DNA of 24,758 nucleotides, taken from assembly GCA_003857395.1 (NCBI GenBank), contig RPRC01000122.1, forward strand, positions 1 to 24,758, in the 5' to 3' direction. The DNA comes from Geobacter sp. (GTDB taxonomy: Bacteria; Desulfobacterota; Desulfuromonadia; Geobacterales; Geobacteraceae). The translations under genes and the position numbers were made by a program. Every line of letters begins with the position of its first letter. Positions within the stretch are counted from its first letter, which is position 1. This document shows, piece by piece, positions 22,659 to 24,758 of the stretch. The notes beneath the pieces are model-generated. The model searched no databases. It saw nothing but the letters and a program-made list of their open reading frames with translations, and was not told the origin of the DNA.

Positions 22659-22689
22659 GACCTGCCAGGTTTTCAAAATCTGGCAGGTC
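22659..22689. repeat. 31-bp palindrome at the end of the radical SAM gene
   Basis: GACCTGCCAG (22659-22668) and CTGGCAGGTC (22680-22689) are perfect complements. The 11-base centre GTTTTCAAAAT is itself nearly self-complementary. The palindrome contains the stop codon of the radical SAM gene and lies 36 bases ahead of the ligase start. It resembles dispersed REP-type palindromes. Confidence 0.8.
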
Positions 22690-24070
22690 TCTCACCCCGG
22701 CCTCGATACAACTTCTCTCCACTCACGGAGGTAAGATTATAAAGGCAGAAAGGGATCATTCGACCATCGGGGGCAACCACATGGATACAGCAATCACGGG
22801 CCCGTTCCAGGTCCAGGTTCCAGACATCCTGAAAGGCCATACAGGAAACAGAAAGCATCCGTGATTTCACCTGCTCCAGGAAGCCATCGAGGGTTTCGAT
22901 ACCGGAGGCAGGGTCGGAGGGAACTGTACAGCAACAGTCCGATCCTTTGGTGGCAGGCGATGCGGACCACTGCCGGGCCGTGAACGAAACCGCATGCGTA
23001 TCGCTTCCTTCCCGGGAACTGCAACATCCGCCGCCATGGCCGGTGAGAGCCTGCAGGCCGCCGCCAGGCTTCGGGATAAAGGTCCCGTGAAAGGAACAAA
23101 GGGTATTCTCCCAGCCAGGCGGAGTGAAGTCCTTAGCACGCATCAGGCCGTCCGTCTGTTCCTCGATTGACCGCATAATATCAGGCAGGGTGATTCGACT
23201 GCTGTTGTCGGGAGCGTTCGGCCCGCGACCGAAATAACCCACCGGCTGGAAATGCACCCCTCGTACGCCAGGCGACAATTCCAGCGCCAGCTTGATGATG
23301 GCGCCGATGTTATGGGTATTGACCCCGGGAACAATGGTCGGCACCAGCACCACGCCGATGCCGTTCTCCACACATCGTTCTATGGCGCGTCGCTTCTCGG
23401 CATAGAAAGCACGACCTCTCAGTTTCCGGTATATTTCATCTTCCGTCCCGTCGAACTGAAAAAAAACGGAAGCGGCACCAGCCTGCCGCAGCACGGAAGC
23501 ATAATCCTCTTCCATGGCAAGCCGCAACCCATTGGTGTTAACCTGAATAAAGGAAAAACCCAGGGAGCGTCCCATCTCAATAATGGCGGGGAGATCGTCC
23601 CGAATCGTCGGTTCCCCCCCGGACAACTGGATAATGATGTCGGGACCGTATGCCTGAAGCACCCATCGATACCATTCAGAGATTTCCGTCAAAGCAGGAT
23701 CCGAAGCGGAGTCCGAACCGGAATCGGCAAAACAGACCGCGCAGCGGAGGTTGCAGCGGGAGGTAACCTCGAGGACAGCGGTGCAGGCGTTCTTGCGGTG
23801 CATCGGGCAGATCCCGCAGTCGAACGGACACCCCCGGTCCACAATCGTCTGGGATTCGCTGGTCCGTACCACATTAGGCTGTCTTTTCCACCCTTGAAAC
23901 TCCGGCCCGCCACGCCAGATAATGGTGCGGAATTCACCGTGATCGGGGCAGCTCTTTACCAGATAAACATCATCACCGCACATCTCACGAACAGCAGGGA
24001 CCCTGTCCAGACAGTACGGGCAGAGGCTTTCCGTAGCAAAAGACGACTCTCCCTCGCAGCCCCCCATCAT
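22673..24070 (-). CDS. Radical SAM protein, TrsS-type
   Basis: A 465-residue radical SAM protein. A Cys-rich N-terminal domain has SLCPYC (C17, C20), KSCPDHGEF and RGCPFDCGICPMH. This is the header seen in the archaeal lipid-modifying radical SAM group and in the (seleno)protein called TrsS. The core binds its 4Fe-4S cluster through RCNLRCAVC (C106, C110, C113) and SAM through LSGGEPTI. The C-terminal part has CC and CCC runs (GGGCCSS, SDCCCT, RDCCIH) that may bind further clusters. The Cys at SLCPYC positions shows a non-selenocysteine form. The gene overlaps the upstream one as ATGA. Its last five residues and stop come from a palindrome. The reaction is unknown. Confidence 0.83.
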   Translation of the reverse strand: MMGGCEGESSFATESLCPYCLDRVPAVREMCGDDVYLVKSCPDHGEFRTIIWRGGPEFQGWKRQPNVVRTSESQTIVDRGCPFDCGICPMHRKNACTAVLEVTSRCNLRCAVCFADSGSDSASDPALTEISEWYRWVLQAYGPDIIIQLSGGEPTIRDDLPAIIEMGRSLGFSFIQVNTNGLRLAMEEDYASVLRQAGAASVFFQFDGTEDEIYRKLRGRAFYAEKRRAIERCVENGIGVVLVPTIVPGVNTHNIGAIIKLALELSPGVRGVHFQPVGYFGRGPNAPDNSSRITLPDIMRSIEEQTDGLMRAKDFTPPGWENTLCSFHGTFIPKPGGGLQALTGHGGGCCSSREGSDTHAVSFTARQWSASPATKGSDCCCTVPSDPASGIETLDGFLEQVKSRMLSVSCMAFQDVWNLDLERARDCCIHVVAPDGRMIPFCLYNLTSVSGEKLYRGRGERPARF

Positions 24071-24504
24071 CTTCCCTCCGTCAGGTCGAAGTCATTTTCA
24101 ATCAGAATTTCGATTACTTTCTGATAGGTTGCCGCCACAAGGGGACCGCATCGTTCGGTCCGTTTCGCGCCGTCTTCGGATATCGTTTCACAGCTGATGC
24201 CGCCGTACATTCCCCCGTAGGTCAACGTGAACCAGTCGCCCAGTTCTTCCAGCATGGACATGAGAAACGTATTCTCCTCTTCATCATCGGTGCCCTTTCC
24301 CGCATAGAGGGACAGGATGCAGGCGCCGCCGGTGAGAGCTCCGCACACTTCGCCGATGCCGAGCCCGAAAGCAAGTCCGCTCATGGACCGGATCAAGTCA
24401 GGGTTCGTCTTTTCCTGGTTTTCCAGGGCAAGCAGCATCATAATCTGACTACAGTAGTATCCCTTGTGTTTCAGCTCCATCAGACGGAACATCAGATCGT
24501 CCAT
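24067..24504 (-). CDS. C-GCAxxG-C-C family protein (DVU_1555-type)
   Basis: A 145-residue protein with the spaced cysteines of this redox-like family: GYYCSQ (C18), EVCGALTGGACIL (C54, C62), ISCETI (C105) and ERCGPLV (C119). The family motif varies here as CGALTGGAC. It has no signal peptide, so a cytoplasmic role in cluster binding or electron transfer is likely. Its start lies 56 bases inside the methyltransferase gene and its stop overlaps the radical SAM start, so all three are coupled. From memory it corresponds to DVU_1555 in the Desulfovibrio cluster. The biochemical role is unknown. Confidence 0.87.
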   Translation of the reverse strand: MDDLMFRLMELKHKGYYCSQIMMLLALENQEKTNPDLIRSMSGLAFGLGIGEVCGALTGGACILSLYAGKGTDDEEENTFLMSMLEELGDWFTLTYGGMYGGISCETISEDGAKRTERCGPLVAATYQKVIEILIENDFDLTEGR

Positions 24505-24757
24505 GGCAGGTCTCCCCCTTTGTCATTTTCTGAGCAACCAGCAGGTAATAGCCGGGGCGAACGTTCCGGAAACCGGATGGACCGACGCATGCGGAATAGA
24601 TGCCCCGAAACAAGTCACGGAACTCTGTTACGGAATCGCTGGAGAGAATCAATTGCGCCGCCAACTCCTTGAGATGACGAGTGTGATCTTCCCACACCGG
24701 CGGCCGGAATCCCGCGTTTCCAAGGATCATTTCAATTATTGGCCGCGTTCGAAGGAC
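24449..24757 (-). CDS. Methyltransferase, C-terminal part (cut by window edge; DVU_1556/TrsM-type)
   Basis: The frame is open to the right edge (upstream codons read VLRTRPIIE), so the ATG at 24730 is internal and the gene's start is missing. About 102 residues are visible. PIIEMILGNAGFRPPVWEDH resembles the post-Rossmann part of SAM-dependent methyltransferases, where a helix and a GF-x-strand precede a Trp/Glu loop. RPGYYLLVAQK is the usual closing strand. It extends ~18 residues beyond that strand and overlaps the next gene by 56 bases. The assignment rests partly on the neighbourhood, because the SAM-binding half is not in view. Confidence 0.62.
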   Translation of the reverse strand, partial: VLRTRPIIEMILGNAGFRPPVWEDHTRHLKELAAQLILSSDSVTEFRDLFRGIYSACVGPSGFRNVRPGYYLLVAQKMTKGETCHGRSDVPSDGAETQGILL

Positions 24758-24758
24758 G

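Noticed and set aside
23252..24124. 290-codon open frame on the plus strand
   Set aside because: It is antisense to the radical SAM gene. The high G+C and codon pattern of the true gene explain the long open frame.
1..24758. CRISPR arrays, rRNA genes, insertion-sequence transposases
   Set aside because: No regularly spaced repeat-spacer pattern, no rRNA-like sequence and no transposase-like protein was seen.

Overview
The window looks like chromosome from a Geobacter-like bacterium (Desulfuromonadota/Geobacterales). This is inferred from protein resemblance, the surE-pcm-rpoS-apt order, the carboxyspermidine polyamine route, and a Mo-linked radical-SAM/XdhC cluster of the kind known from Desulfovibrio and Geobacter. 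No taxonomic marker gene is present.

Region 1 (1-7.3 kb) is accessory DNA. It begins with small envelope or hypothetical genes: a DUF4124 lipoprotein-like protein, an AT-rich unknown gene, an exported TPR protein and two small unknown genes. It continues with a cassette that resembles a phage satellite: two AlpA/excisionase-type HTH proteins, a DUF3631 replication ATPase, several tiny unknown genes and a stand-alone terminase small subunit (TerS). The cassette ends at the 3' end of tRNA-Arg(CCT). No integrase, large terminase, capsid or tail gene is visible. The cassette also holds a probable ~100-nt RNA or attenuator, a tRNA-Arg(UCU)-like relic, and paired hairpins that cover the terS ribosome-binding site.

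Region 2 (7.3-11.3 kb, all minus strand) is core chromosome: tRNA-Arg, apt, rpoS, pcm, surE and a secreted DUF3617 protein. A 162-bp element with perfect 19-bp terminal inverted repeats separates pcm from rpoS.

Region 3 (11.3-16.7 kb, minus strand) is a polyamine operon. An XRE-cupin (PuuR-like) regulator is followed by carboxynorspermidine dehydrogenase, carboxynorspermidine decarboxylase (nspC) and biosynthetic arginine decarboxylase (speA). The regulator is preceded by three 17-bp palindromes spaced exactly 34 bp apart, plus a weaker fourth. The nspC gene is bracketed by two repeats with GTAGGGGC ends.

Region 4 (17-24.8 kb, minus strand) is a tightly packed gene cluster. In transcription order it holds a methyltransferase (cut by the window edge), a C-GCAxxG-C-C protein, a radical SAM protein of the TrsS type, an AMP-dependent ligase, XdhC, a MobA-like NTP transferase fused to an HD domain, a histidine phosphatase, and ModB and ModC of a molybdate transporter. 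XdhC, the MocA/MobA-type transferase and ModBC point to maturation or supply of a molybdenum hydroxylase. What the radical SAM, ligase and Cys-rich components do is not established. This region and the satellite-like cassette are the best candidates for a poorly described system.
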